Under the pieces are notes generated by a model. The model saw only the letters and a list, made by a program, of their open reading frames with translations. It was not told where the DNA came from and searched no databases. DNA of 64,000 nucleotides from Arma custos (lineage: Eukaryota > Arthropoda > Insecta > Hemiptera > Pentatomidae). The stretch is taken from the NCBI GenBank assembly GCA_037127475.1, contig CM073759.1, positions 97,853,593 through 97,917,592 of the forward strand, in the 5' to 3' direction. Position numbers and translations under genes: made by a program. How positions within the stretch are numbered: the first letter of the stretch is position 1; every line of letters begins with the position of its first letter. Positions 22,270 through 33,590 of the stretch are shown piece after piece.

Positions 22270-22543
22270 TGAGCCGTTTATTTTGAAAGTGGCCTACCTC
22301 CATTTATCTTCAAATATTTAAGTGTTTGCGTTTCGATGAATTTAAAAATATACGTATAGGATACTAATGAGTTATACTGCTTAAGTGTATCTAAGGCTGT
22401 TAAATTTATGGTTCCAATTAAAATGTTAACAATTATTAAGTATGTTTAAATAACAATTAAATAATGTATGTTTTCTTATCAAGAATGGAGTCAGGCAACA
22501 ATTTTAAAAACGGAGTTAGGTCACTTTCAGAATAAACGGCTCA
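22270..22543. mobile_element. MITE, 274 bp, TA target duplication
   Basis: Left end TGAGCCGTTTATTTTGAAAG and right end (complement) TGAGCCGTTTATTCTGAAAG continue as about 33-bp inverted repeats with four or so mismatches. TA flanks both sides (22268-22269, 22544-22545). No ORF. A TA duplication suggests mobilisation by a Tc1/mariner-type transposase, but the family is unknown to me. Confidence 0.72.
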
Positions 22544-23606
22544 TATATCATAGACAACATCCTGCATCATGTCCAATCAAATATTCTACAACTTAATGAT
22601 GGTTATTGGGTGAAATGTCATCTGGTTAATTATTTTCTGGTATATTAGAGACTTTGAATTACTTTTTGAAAATGTGATCTTGAATTTAGTAATATTAACA
22701 ATTCCCAATAAGTATTTAATATTCACAATTATATCAAGTATGCATATGGAATGCAGCACGATATATTAAAAAAAATTGAAAAATGGCAATGTTTCAGAAG
22801 AATAATTTTCGATTTGTCTTGATTCCCGCCACCCCCTCTTAAATTGTGGCCTGAGGTAAAAAAACAGTATAGAGTTTCAAATTAAGTATTAATTCCCGTA
22901 TTATAAATTTTAATATGTTGATACCATGATGTATTTATACATATATACATGATATACACTATTTTAAAAAATAATGCGTCAATATTTAAAATGTTTTTAA
23001 ATAAATAATATTTCGTAATATTAAAAATTGCTTGCAGCTTACATCTGTCCGAATAGGCGTAACAAAACAGAGAATTAGGCATTTTCAAAATAGACTATTT
23101 GAAAATCGAAAATTTTAGTCGTTACGATATTTCCATTCCCTAGCCAGTTGCAAATTTAAGCTGTTTTATTCTATCGAACCACAGATCACGACACTTGTGT
23201 CATTGAAAAAAAGAATGTGTTTTTAAAATGAGGATTATACCTGGTGTATAATTGGTTAAGTCGAATTTTCTACAATGAGTTGCTTGTACTTACGGAAGCG
23301 GAATCCAGTAATTTTCGTAGTGTATGAGTGGCTAAGCAGGCATTGGCTTGAAAAGGAGTATTTATTAAATTACAACTCCATTCCAAGCCAAAACCTACGA
23401 GATTGACACGATTCCGCTTCATTCAATACAATTAATTCCCCCTGAATAAAATTCGGCTTATTCACCATGGCTACAGAATAGATTTTATCATTCACAATTT
23501 TATTATCCTTTCAGAATTGCAGCTGAATCAATACAAGATTAGCTCCTTCTCTCATTATTTTTTCTTGTTATTTGCCAAATATAACACATATTAATATAGT
23601 GAATTA
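22544..23606. other. AT-rich intergenic, nothing recognised
   Basis: No conserved ORF or repeat seen. Confidence 0.35.
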
Positions 23607-23697
23607 ACAATAAACGTAAAACATTTATATCCAATACATAATACCGCACAATAAACGTAAAACATTTATATCCAATACATAATACCGCACAATAAAC
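23607..23697. repeat. 41-bp tandem repeat, about 2.2 copies
   Basis: Units 23607-23647 and 23648-23688 are identical, each beginning acaataaacgtaaaacattt; a partial third copy (acaataaac) follows. Perfect identity implies a recent duplication. Confidence 0.92.
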
Positions 23698-24785
23698 ATC
23701 TACTTTTATAAAAAATGTTTTAATACTGAGATGTAGACAATTTTGAATGATTAAAAATAACATTATATTTTATAATATTTATTGAAGCATGGGATTTATT
23801 TAGAACGGTAAGTTGATTATCTTTTGAAAATCTGTTAATTAGACTTATTTTATATTAAATATAATCCTCTTTCTAATATTGATTAAAATTTATCATCATG
23901 TAATTTAAAAACTTTTTGATAAATCTTAATGCATTCTATCTGGCACTTCTAATAATTATATTTTCTGTTTAATTTCCATTTTTCCTAACTTATACTGTGT
24001 AGCAATTAATTCTGTTTTTAAAATACTTTTAAAAATAAAATTGAAGTTTAATTATTTATAAGTGTGATATAATTTAAAAGCAGAAACACGCTTATATTTT
24101 CGTCTGGATCAACCCAAGATTTGTTCCTTTTTTTATTTTATTCTAAACATTAGGAAATAATCCTTGCTATTTAAAAAAAAATATACTTATTAATGTAGCA
24201 TATTTACAACAAATATAGTGTTTGTACTCGAGTACCAACCACATGAAACCGCACAATATAGATTGACTTAACTATCCTAACTGTATAACAGAGAAAATCG
24301 ATGATACTATGTTTGAGGTGAAAACTCTTCTTGATATCACTCCAGTTCCTCCAGGAGAGTTGGTTGGCCTCCAGAGGCCACGGCCTTGCCTGGAATCCGG
24401 ATCTCCCCCTCCACTTCTCTTCCGGATTATTTAAGGTTTATTCCAATATCTTGCAAGTGCATACGCAGTACAGTTTTTTTATTAAAAGAATTAGCAGAAT
24501 ATTAATCAGTTCTTCCCACTAAACTGTCGCTGAATGTCACAACGAGAAGGGAATTCAATGAGATGCTTAAAAAAAAATTCTCAAAAAAAATAACAATTAA
24601 AATTTTAATTTAAGCATTACATGGAACTATGAAAAACTCTCGATTAAATACAAGAGCAATTAATAAAGCAATGAAGTATAAATCAAAGTAATACCTCATA
24701 GATAAACAAAAACTTACAAATAAATATATTTAAAAACAAGCAAGGAAAATATAATAATTTATATTCAATAAATATTTCGGTCTTC
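23698..24785. other. AT-rich intergenic, nothing recognised
   Basis: A 63-codon ORF at 24331-24522 lies in a locally GC-rich patch (24340-24430) without a recognisable motif. Confidence 0.35.
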
Positions 24786-24789
24786 ATAT

Positions 24790-25440
24790 TACTAAGCTCG
24801 TGTTTTTTGCCCGAAATCTAAAAATCAGAATTTATAAAACAATCATCCTTCCAACTCTTCTTTATGGACGAACAACGTCTTACGGTATTCGAAAATAAGG
24901 TGTTGTGTAAAACATTCGGTCCAAATAAAGATTAGATTACTGGAGAATTTAGAAGATTACACAACAAAGAATTGCAAAGCTTACACCCGGTTAATATTAT
25001 TCAAGTAATAGCGTCTCGAAGATGTAATATGGTCTTGTTGTTGCTAGGCTTAGTAACGAATGAATTCCAAAATTTTTTAAAGAGAAAAGATAGGCCCTCG
25101 ACCGGGATATGAACCCAGAACCTTTGTTTCACCGTGACATAGGTTCCGGACAAAGGAGACAAAGGTGAGACAAAGGTTCCGGGTTCAAATCCCGGTCGAG
25201 GGCCTATCTTTTCTCTTTAAAAAATAAAAATATCTATAACTCATAAAAAATGACCAATAATTATAAAGAATTCCAAAAATGTTAATAGACGCTGTAACAA
25301 CTGGGAAGCGTCTGAAGACCGACATCAAGCCATCCTAAGTCTCATTTGTTCGTGATTTATTCAATTTGTAAGATCTCAATTTTGAAGAAAGTAGACTTGA
25401 AGAATTGCTAAAACATCAGTATTAAATAAATATATGTTTT
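24790..25440 (+). pseudogene. LINE RT tail fragment (family L copy 2), interrupted
   Basis: Frames give ARNLKIRIYKTIILPTLLYG (24790-24865), then remnants of the FGPKxDxxTGEFRRLHNxEL block (24900-24975), IIQVIASRR and VARLSNE (25050-25065). At that point a foldback insertion (25073-25267) with an 11-bp target duplication interrupts it, and homology resumes at 25279 (RRCNNWEASEDRHQ frame). Heavily mutated. Confidence 0.6.
25073..25267. mobile_element. Foldback tRNA-like SINE insertion with 11-bp TSD
   Basis: Flanked by GAATTCCAAAA at 25062-25072 and 25268-25278. The insert begins with a 55-bp arm (25073-25127) whose complement follows at 25170-25224 after a 42-nt spacer; the arms differ at about three positions. 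Each arm contains a B-box/T-arm core (gggttcaaatcccgg on the right; gggttcatatcccgg complement on the left) and the tail cctatcttttctctttaaa. An A/T-rich 43-bp 3' part ends the insert. The structure fits reverse transcription of a template-switched or dimerised tRNA-derived SINE (family S2). Confidence 0.8.
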
Positions 25441-26200
25441 TATTAGGTCTACAATGAAGTTCATAGTTTAATATAACTTCACCGATAATTTAACGTCTGA
25501 TAGCCATGGCTGTTGGAACAAAATTAACACTGCAATTACTAAGTGACATACTCCAACCCTATACTGTGTTATTACAGAGTTAGAGCGTGGCCAGTGCCGA
25601 ACCAAGTTATGTGTAGAAAGGTGGTCCTGAACTGTCCACCCAAATCTTGACAAAAGTCCTTAATCTAACATCTACACCACTATATCTTAAAGTAGGCATT
25701 TGTCTAAGATAATTCTGAGTTACGGAGGCTAAAGATATTTTATCATTGGAGTGAAAATAAAAAATAAAACGGTAATTTCATAATCCGTAGAAATCTCTAT
25801 GATTTAGTGACTCGCGAATTAGCCTAAGTTCTTATAAACCTTGATATAATCTTAAATTATCAAAATTTTGTTTTATTGCTTGTCCAAATTATTTATTAAC
25901 ACTAATTGGTAAGGTTTTACGTTGCTATATAAGATTCGAGAAAGAAAAACAATGTTCGAAGTATTTAGATATTAGAACATCAATTTTCTAATATCTACGA
26001 ATGGAGAGAGTACGATTAATTTTTGAGGTAAGGGAATAAATAAAACAAATTGAGAAACAGAAAAATACTTTTTCAATGTACAGCTATAACTAGATTTCGA
26101 AAAATCAGTTGAATTCCGTACCTTATATTTTAAAGCAAAACGGAGACATGATGTTATCCCGAAGTTACTATGTAGTCTACTCTTCGATAGTTATTGTTGG
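25441..26200. other. AT-rich intergenic, nothing recognised
   Basis: The 61-codon minus ORF at 25468-25653 has no motif I recognise. Confidence 0.35.
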
Positions 26201-26300
26201 AGGATGGAGATAGATGGGGGGTGCAGTAAAAAAAAAAACACCAAATAAGTCAAGACTTATTTTTTATTTGACCTACTTTGTAGGTCATCTTCAGGGCTAA
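26201..26300 (-). repeat. Penelope-type terminus with broken hammerhead-like motif 4
   Basis: Minus strand at 26265-26298 reads GCC, CTGAAGA, T, GACCTAC-AAA-GTAGGTC, identical to the motif at 40066, but the GAAACGTCGGC part is lost by a small deletion. Outer sequence (ggagatagatgg...gcagtaaaa...acaccaaataagt) matches that outside motif 1 at 18398-18436. Confidence 0.6.
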
Positions 26301-26309
26301 TAGAAGAGG

Positions 26310-27490
26310 TGGCTGGGTGAACTGTGTAACTGGTTAGATACTTATTGCTGGTTTCTACGCTCTATCTATCTATAGTTATTGCTACCTATCTACCCTCATT
26401 CCTATACTGCTGGGAATGTCCAAGCAGTATCAATCAATTATCTGCCTTTCAATCAGAAGGGATAACATTCGAGGAATTTTCCTTTTTGGATTGATTACTA
26501 AGGTTTCGTAACAATTTATATAATGTATATAATATATAACGGTTTATTATTGAATAATTATAACGTGTTAGCCTTTGAAAAAGACCAAGGAAAAAAGGGA
26601 TACAGGTAGGTACTTCACAGGTAGAGCAACGATGGCCGGCCTTCTTTTAGCACTTTGTAACTTCTACCAGATTTCCCCTCTTGTTGGTTCTAGTAATCTG
26701 GCTGGTATACTAGGCCTCAGCTTCAGGCTTGAACCCTATTTGTTGTCAACCCATCGCTTGTCCCACATCGTCATCGGGTTCTCCTTCAGCTAAAATTTCT
26801 TTCTCCAAGCTTCCTCATCAACTTTCTGTCGCAATACAATTTTCTGTCTCTTAATTTCCAACTTGGTAGCTACCACTATCAGAATGATATCCAGGTGCAT
26901 CACTCCGGCCAGTACCTGCATTCTTTAAAGATTCTAGTAGACAGGTAAGCCAGGCCCGATAAACCTCCTACTTTCAGTGTGGAGACGACCCAATCTTGGA
27001 AGTATACAAGGTTTGGGGGCTCATGCTTCTCTTTAATTTTACTCCTAGATTAGTATCTCCTCCCTTGTTCAAGCAAATTGTGTGAGCCCTAATTGTCATA
27101 CTGGCTTTTCCACAATTAGCAACTAATCAACTAGCTCATCTCCCTGCATTTACAATCAATATGCATTTGCTGTTCGCGGCTACTTTGGCACTGTTTTTAG
27201 AAATCTTCAGCGTATAGCTTTCCCAATAACTTATCAAACCCAATCATGAGAGCCGGCTATAGGACAAAACCTTGTACTACCCTTCTCTCAATCTCATAGG
27301 AGCAACGACGGATATTAAGTCCTCGTATCACTGAGATAGAAGGGTCCTGTTTACGAGGGACAAGAATTTGCAGGGAACAAACTTCGGAAGATTCGGGAGT
27401 ACGATTGGTTCCAAATACTGCTGAAAGTATATAGCGAATATCATCAGCTGATACCGCTATAAACTCTGAGTCCCTCAGCATCCGTATTCA
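26310..27490. other. Unidentified GC-richer block with short ORFs
   Basis: From about 26575 to 27490 base composition is less AT-rich than the surroundings and carries two ORFs: plus 26575-26793 (72 codons) and minus 27257-27481 (74 codons, containing SADDIRYILSAVFGTNRTPE). Neither matches a family I know. It may be an old mobile element or a gene fragment. Confidence 0.3.
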
Positions 27491-27802
27491 TCCTGACGTT
27501 GACAACATTTACTATTTAAAAAATATAAATCTTCTCTGTAGACAAATGTACTCAGTTTTTCGAGAAGACTCATCTGTCTAATGAGCCCACTAGAAATTTG
27601 CTACATCACAATCAGTTGACTACAAGTTTTAATTTCTGTCACTAATCTGAGGGTAATATAAAACCACGTATCCATGAATTACAATTATTCGAAAATTCAA
27701 ACATTGTATAAATTGCAGCGTTTTATCTTTATATATGTAAAAACTTTTCTCAGTTCTCATTTTTATGGGTATAACATTTAAATTAAGTTAAAATAATTTT
27801 GA

Positions 27803-27881
27803 GGAAGAAAATGGTCCAGGTAGAGATCAAGAAAATTCTCTTATAAAGGGAGATCCTTTTATTGGTAAGCCAACGTATATA
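27803..27881 (-). repeat. Penelope-type terminus fragment
   Basis: ggaagaaaatggtccaggta ... taagccaacgt is one arm of the palindrome seen complete at 37309-37559 and 42032-42278. The hammerhead-like core is not included. Confidence 0.6.
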
Positions 27882-28557
27882 AAATAATTTTGTTATAATA
27901 TTGCTTTTTAATATTTTATTATGTTTAGATATTTCTTTGACATAAAATTATTTTATAACACTCAACTAGCTTAGACAAGCTATGCTGTCTAATATACTCG
28001 TAGTACTTTGCTGCCTGCTTTCTCATAGTTTTAGTTCGGTTCTGAATATGATGTTTCGCGAGTATTGCTCGACGGAACTATTGAAAAATGATAAAAACGT
28101 AAATTTCTTAATTTGGAGTTATCCGCTTTTGATCATGAACGCCACATATACCCACTCGAATAAATAAATAAATCCAATAAAAAAGAAAGGATATGTGAAT
28201 AGGAATCAGAGAAAGTAGAACGCAAAAATAATGTATGGTTTCCTTTTTTGAGGCTTAGGTAAGCGAGTAAGTATTGAATTGAAGTAGGGCTTGAGTATGT
28301 ATTGACGACTTAACCTCTCTCTGTGCACAGAACAGTAAGTGGTTAATATTCTACAGTTGCTGCGTCTCGTGTGCGCTAATGACTGTCATTGAAATAACAG
28401 TAATTGAATTTTAGCTTACATTCTTGTGAGTGTGTGGTAGTTTGAGTGCGTATCACTGAGTTTGTGGACTCATTTTTGTTCTTGATTGGATTAAATACAA
28501 CCTATGTTTATAAGGTTTCGACTGAATGTGGAATAAATATCGATGTAATATTTGTAG

Positions 28558-28740
28558 GCTGACATCAAGGCTGAAATTAAACCAGGGACACATGATGAAG
28601 ATCTAAGAAGTATTAAAATGTTCGATATTACTTCAAAAGAAAATAAAACACTTAGAAATCGTATGCATGAGACAAAACAAGATGACAGTGATAATGATTT
28701 AAATGATAATGATTTAAAGAATGAATATAATAAAAGTTAA
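28558..28740 (+). other. Exon-like 60-codon ORF after a splice-acceptor-like site
   Basis: An open frame starts right after tttgtag (28551-28557) and runs ADIKAEIKPGTHDEDLRSIK to a TAA at 28738-28740. It is strongly charged, with a DNDLNDNDL near-repeat toward the end. The IKxEIKP opening resembles the acidic N-terminal segments of some insect zinc-finger proteins, but no zinc finger is present and no donor or promoter was established. It may be an exon, a retrocopy or chance. The tag directly upstream is an in-frame stop, so without splicing the frame has no ATG before residue 21. Confidence 0.22.
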
Positions 28741-28889
28741 AATAACGTAAAACAACAGAATACTGTAGTTTGCAAGTGGATATTCTTTAACAAAAGTATC
28801 TATTAGCTGCTGTTGGATTTCAAGAAATAAAGCGAGAAGGAATCGTCAGATTGTCATAAGAAAAATAAAATAAACTGTAAACGTTTTGA

Positions 28890-29640
28890 ATATAGGAGGT
28901 AAAATACCTGTGCTTAGGTTTGTGGATGATTAGGTTCTCTTAGTTGAAGGACGTTACTTAAATACAAAAATAAAGCTGATGAAAGCCTGAAAAGATCAAG
29001 GACTCGAAGTAAATTCGTCAAAGTCAAAACTTATAGTTAGTTGCAGAACCAAAAGTGGCTTTGATGATAAAGATATTGTACAATGTGTGAACGCTTTCAG
29101 AGTTTTATGTATTTAGGCCCTATGAAAGTAAAAAACAAAAACAAAAGCGAAGATGAAATAAAGGCACTGCTATCGGCTGGGTATAAAATATATTAAAGGC
29201 AGGATATTCTTGTTTATTTTTCAGTTTCGACGTTAATTAGATCTCGCATATTTTTTTGAAACTTAAAAATTATAATTTATAAAACTTGTATCCATCTGTT
29301 ATATGAGTGTGAAACGGCCAGTGGTATTGTAAAAACTAAGATCTCAAAAATAAAAAAAAATATTGTGCTGAATATTCGGTCCAAAATGGACAATCCTACT
29401 GGAGAACTAAGGAAATTACACTAAGCAGAATTACATAGCATGCGTATGGTTATTAATAACAGTAGCAACAGCTCACAAAGGTTCAGATGTTTGCTGTATA
29501 GATTAGTAATAAATGAATTCCTAAAAAGTTAATAGGAGCCAAATCGGATACTAAGGTGAGAGTAAGGTTGTGACGAAGGTGGGATGATGGCGTCATTGTG
29601 ATCTTAAGAAGTTCGGTTTAGGCAGTGACGTATGGAAAGT
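28890..29640 (+). pseudogene. Decayed LINE RT and tail (family L copy 3)
   Basis: Frames give RFxDD-like FVDD (28921), NTKIKLMKA, GLEVNSSKSKLIVSCRTKS (29000-29055), then LKIIIYKTCIHLLYECETA (29265), the tail NIRSKMDNPTGELRKLH (29370-29420) and WDDGVI (29580-29600). The order fits the palm end, thumb and tail of a LINE RT of family L. Stops occur about every 20-30 codons. Confidence 0.6.
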
Positions 29641-29889
29641 TTTACTATTATTTATTTCTCTATTGGATTCTACATAGATAGCTTTAGATTCCTTTTATGT
29701 TATATGATGGCATATCCTAAGTAATTTAATGGCATTTTTTTTTTTTTGTCTTAGCCTCTTTAGGTTTGAAGGTTTCTAAGCTGGATTAGGATTAGGTTGG
29801 AGAGGATCTCTTTTACTGTACTGCGTACATTTTAAGAGGAGGATGAGAAAATGGAAGGCTCTAAATTTTTCTTAGAGCTGTAGATTGTT

Positions 29890-30895
29890 AATTGTAGATT
29901 TTTCCGGTGATGGGGCACACCGTGTCCTTTTCCTTTCATTTTTTTGTTTTATTTATTTCTCAGTTCAGGCTGAGACGTTGTACTTGATCTTGCCACGTTT
30001 GCGGCCGTCCTGCTGGGGTGAGTGTCCTGAAAAGAGGGTTTGTACTGTATTTCAGACAAAAAATTTAATGTGTCTGCGCTTTATGAAGTCTGTAATTGTC
30101 GGTAAGTCGAGAGTGGTGTGTAGGAGGTCCGTTTTGGTTTTATGTAATGTCGATGTGTTTTACTATGCGTTGCAGTACACCATTCTGGAACTGTTGGAGC
30201 TTTTTCGCCGTTGCAGGCGAGATGTTGCCTAACAATGGTGCTCCGTAGAGAAGCGCCGGTCTTATAGATAGTCAGCTTGAGGCGAAGGGGTAAGTTAGGA
30301 AATGTAAGTAGGTGGTTAAGTCTGTAAGACTTGGTCCTAACTGACCTTTGTTTCTTCCTGCAGTGGTAGGCTAGTTTCAGGTGTCGGTCAAGGGTTACAC
30401 CTAAGTAGACTATGCTGCCCGCTGGTTTGTTTTCTCGTCCCGCTTCCCTACAGACCTTAGGGAGAGCGCGGCGCTTTTTCCCTGAAAGGAGAAAATTATG
30501 CAGTTAGTCTTTCTAGGATTTACTGAGATGTTGAGTCCTTCTAGCTTCTGTGTGATTTTCTCACAGACCTCCTCCGCCTGCCGTAGAGCTCTCTCTGCGC
30601 TGATAGAGCTGCTGTAGATCGCTATGTCGTCGGCATATGCAGCTGCAGTAGCTTTTTTGTAGTTGGCTCCAACAGTTTCTGCTGTGTATATTGAGAAAAG
30701 GACTGGTGATAGCACAGACCCCTGAGGTACTCCGCAGGTGAATGCGATGGCTTCCGATGATGTTTCGCTGATACGGACTGCTATCGTTCGCTTTTGAAGA
30801 AACGATCGTAGCACAGAGTAGAGCTGTTCCGGAAATTCGTTGTCCTGCAGCATCTTGCATAGTAGTGCTATGTTTATACTCTTAAATATATCTTG
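29890..30895 (-). pseudogene. LINE RT motif B, YADD and C-terminal tail
   Basis: Resumes after the insertion with QDIFKSINIALLCKMLQDNE, then FTCGVPQGSVLSPVLFSIYT (motif B), AAAYADDIAIYSS (YADD on the complement of 30626-30637) and LNISVNPRKTNCIIFS. A further shift near 30420 gives SIVYLGVTLDRHLKLAYHCR and SYRLNHLLTFPNLPLRLKLT. All catalytic motifs in the 147-codon open part are intact. Confidence 0.85.
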
Positions 30896-30899
30896 AATA

Positions 30900-31545
30900 T
30901 ATATATATATTGATATTTGGGATGCCAGAGTCTCATTTAGGATGAGTACTCAAATTATTATTTATATTCCTTAATCTTAATTGGGCTCCTTTCCAAAGGT
31001 CTGTTCTTGTGTTTACCAATTTACTTATCTATTATACCTTCAATGTATTATTTATAAATAAATAGTGTATCTGGTATGTAAGCACCAAAAGAATTACAAT
31101 AAGGATCGTTTATTTATTTAATTTCAACAAGGTTAATGATTCAGATTTTAATATATATATAAAAAGGATTGTCATAAAATACATTACAGGAAATAACTTA
31201 AACTTATATGCGGACAGGGGTAGATTGGGTAACAGGTCGGTCTTCTTCCTTGACATCTCCGTCCGCTTCGTTCGGCCGCTCTTCTCTCTCGGGGTCCCCG
31301 TCCTTCTTCTTTCCGGCCTCGTCTCCCGAGTACCTTCCTGCTTGCGTCTATCCCCAGAGTCCTTTCTTCAGCCTCGTTTTTCAAAAGTTTTCTTCTCTGC
31401 CCCTCTCCTTCCTTCTCCACCATCTTGGACCATAAAAACATTAGGGGACCAAGGGTCTGTTCTTTGTCCAAAACACATTCCCTTTCATGTTTCCCGACAT
31501 GACACGTTTTCCCCGCTCCGCATCCCTTTCATGGTGCCGACTACA
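30900..31545. mobile_element. Insertion within LINE RT, LTR-like, unclassified
   Basis: About 645 bp interrupt the RT between motif A and the next palm strand. The AT-rich left part (30900-31190) has ATATAT at the junction; the GC-rich right part (31200-31545) has overlapping ORFs on both strands, neither with motifs. From 30911 to 31545 the segment has TG...CA ends with an aataaa-type block on the minus strand, which would fit a solo LTR, but no matching 5-bp flanks were found. Confidence 0.4.
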
Positions 31546-32498
31546 TAGCAGTAGACACTGAGTCAAACGCTTCCGTGCAGTCTATCGAGATCATAGCTGT
31601 CGCTTCGTTCTTGGCGGTGCACTTGCTCACTTCCGCATGTATCTTCGCCAGGTGATGATCCGGACAGAGGCCGGCCTGATAGGCGGCTTGCTCCGGTGGG
31701 ATGAGTGCTATCTCTGAGCAATATGTCTTGAGATAATTGAGTACAATTTTCTCAAAGACTTTGAGATTGGTTGCCTAGATGCGGAAGCAAGCTGATGGGC
31801 ATGTAGTCTGCTGTCTGCGATCCTGACTTCTTCGGTTTGAGTAGAGGACAAAGAATAGCTCTCTTCCAACTCTCAGGAGAATATCTTACCCTGAGGCAAG
31901 TATTGTATAAATTGGTCAAATGAGGTATTCCTCTTCTTGGGAGTTGCTTCAGCAATATGGTTTGTATCCCATCGTGGCCTGGTGCTTTATTCCCCTTCGT
32001 ACGACGGAGAATAGCCTTCAACTGCTTCGGAGATACAAACATATAATTGCTCCCTGTTTCTTCGGCGGGTAAGTCAGTTTGTGTAGGGTCTGTTCGTCTC
32101 GTGATGATTCCACTATAGTGATCCGAAAACTTGGTGACTTGTTCTTCTACTGTCAAAAGTTTGTCCCCGTCGTGGAGTAGTGTAGAACTTCTTTCCTTCG
32201 TGCTGGTTTTCAAGAGCTTCCAGAATTTCCTGTAGTCGCCTTGCGTGGACATCAGTTTTTCGTGCCACTGTGCTGTCCTCCATTGTTTAATGAGATTACG
32301 AATTTGCGTGGTAAGGGAATTTACCACTGATTTCGTCTCATAATCTCTGGTCCTATACCATTTATTCTTCCACTTATTGCGGGTGGCGATAAGGTTCAGA
32401 ATGTGATCTGGCATAGGACGTAGAGCTGGTGGAAGTGGCCTGAATTTCGGAATGACTTCGTCAGCGGCTCTTCTGATTGTTTCTGTGAAGAAGTCCAC
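31546..32498 (-). pseudogene. LINE linker and RT fingers/motif A
   Basis: A 248-codon open segment includes NLIATRNKWKNKWYRTRDYE, KFWKLLKTSTKER, RTKGNKAPGHDGI (fingers), WKRAILCPLLKPKKSG and PISLLPHLG. After a shift near 31760 it continues KVFEKIVLNYL, PEQAAYQAG and ISIDCTEAFDSV, the palm motif A with its Asp. It ends at the insertion at about 31545. Confidence 0.85.
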
Positions 32499-33085
32499 TT
32501 ATGAGTCTACATCACTTCTCGTCCGGAGTGTGGGAACTGTTGACAGTTTCTGATGGGCCTGTGCCCTGTATGTATTCCAGTCTGCTTCCTCATATTTGTA
32601 TTTCGTCGCCGCTGGAAGCTGTATTTCTTCGTCTATAATATAGAGCACAGGTCTGCGGTCGGAGGTAATAATGTTCATCGTCGAACAATCCAAGAATCGA
32701 TGCGGCTGCCTCGTGAGTAGGAGATCGATGGTAGATGTAAGCGATGGCTTCGCTCGATGCTGAAAGTATGGGTGTTTGGATGTACTACCGTGAATGGAGT
32801 CTTTATGAGTTTACTTCCGGCTCTTTTCCGGATATTATTCCAGAACGGGTGCCGAGCATTTAGGTCACCCACTACCCAATGGTTCGTCTGCTTGGCGCAC
32901 ACGACTAATATCATCGAGAAGATGTCTACAGAAGACCTGGGTCTTCTATATAAACCTGTCATGATAGTAGGTTTATCGAGTAGTAGTAGTATAGTTTTGT
33001 GGTGAATTCTCGGGTCACTATTTGATGGCATGAAGTTGGAGATGAATCTAAGTGCCAGATTGCAGACAGGATAAACGAGAATAGC
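32499..33085 (-). pseudogene. LINE endonuclease C-terminal half
   Basis: Contains TIMTGLYRRPRSSVD, WVVGDLNARHPFWNN (the GDxNAxHxxW catalytic Asp/Asn block) and, after a shift near 32690, DRRPVLYII in the position of the SDHxPV block. This is the C-terminal half of an AP-like endonuclease. The first half is missing by 5' truncation. Confidence 0.8.
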
Positions 33086-33389
33086 TTGAGAATTTCATTT
33101 AATTATTAAAGCAAATTATTCGGTTTTGGAATAAAGAATCTAGTTACGAGACCCCAGCAGAATCTTATCCCAATGCCGGTTCAAATGCTGACTTACTTAT
33201 TTTGCTTAATATAAATATATATTAATCTCCTCTCTTATAACTCTCGTCTTTCCTTTATCAATAGTTCATTAGGTAGTATTAATGTTAAGTTAATGTAAGC
33301 TTAGACCTTCTCTATATAAGAGAATATTCTTGACCTTTACCCGGACTATTTACTTCCTCTTGCATGCATTATAGTTTAACATAAATGTA

Positions 33390-33590
33390 TACAAATTCAA
33401 ATCAAATGGCAGAAGAGAAATATTCATGAATTACAGGTAATAATTTTAATAAAATCGTATAAATAAATTTACAGAAAATTTACAGTTCGATACAAAGGAG
33501 TTGTTAGCAGTACTGTTATTCCATGCTACCTTTGGGCAAAATTGGGAAACGGCTGAAAACAATACTGATAATGCGACAGGTTAACTAAGC
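33390..33590. repeat. Unclassified dispersed repeat, copy 1
   Basis: Direct homology to 34879-35095: shared blocks acaaattcaa, tcaaatggcagaagagaa, gatcgatacaaaggagtt (here ttcgatacaaaggagttg), actgataat and the end taactaagctt/agattaagtat. No ORF. The two copies flank the RNase H fragment at 34110-34590. Confidence 0.6.

Larger units (their letters stand above)
29890..33090 (-). mobile_element. Minus-strand LINE with an internal insertion
   Basis: A 3.2-kb LINE read right to left: endonuclease end (33085-32675), linker (32693-31752), RT fingers and motif A (31752-31546), an insertion (about 31545-30900), RT motif B to YADD and beyond (30895-30410), then C-terminal tail (30410-29890). Frameshifts separate several segments, but each is long and well conserved, so it is younger than most LINEs here. 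5'-truncated within the endonuclease. Confidence 0.85.

Noticed and set aside
25170..25200. tRNA gene (B box gggttcaaatcccgg)
   Set aside because: Only the T-arm region is present, in a foldback insert; no A box or acceptor stem.
26575..27490. Host gene in a GC-richer block
   Set aside because: Short ORFs on opposite strands without motifs, splice pattern or homology that I can recognise.
30911..31545. Definite solo LTR
   Set aside because: Ends are TG...CA, but the 5-bp flanks (tatat versus tagca) do not match, so kept only as LTR-like.
31208..31548. Overlapping plus- and minus-strand ORFs of about 100 codons as genes
   Set aside because: They are mutually antisense, lack motifs, and lie in an insertion inside a LINE; open frames here reflect GC-rich composition.
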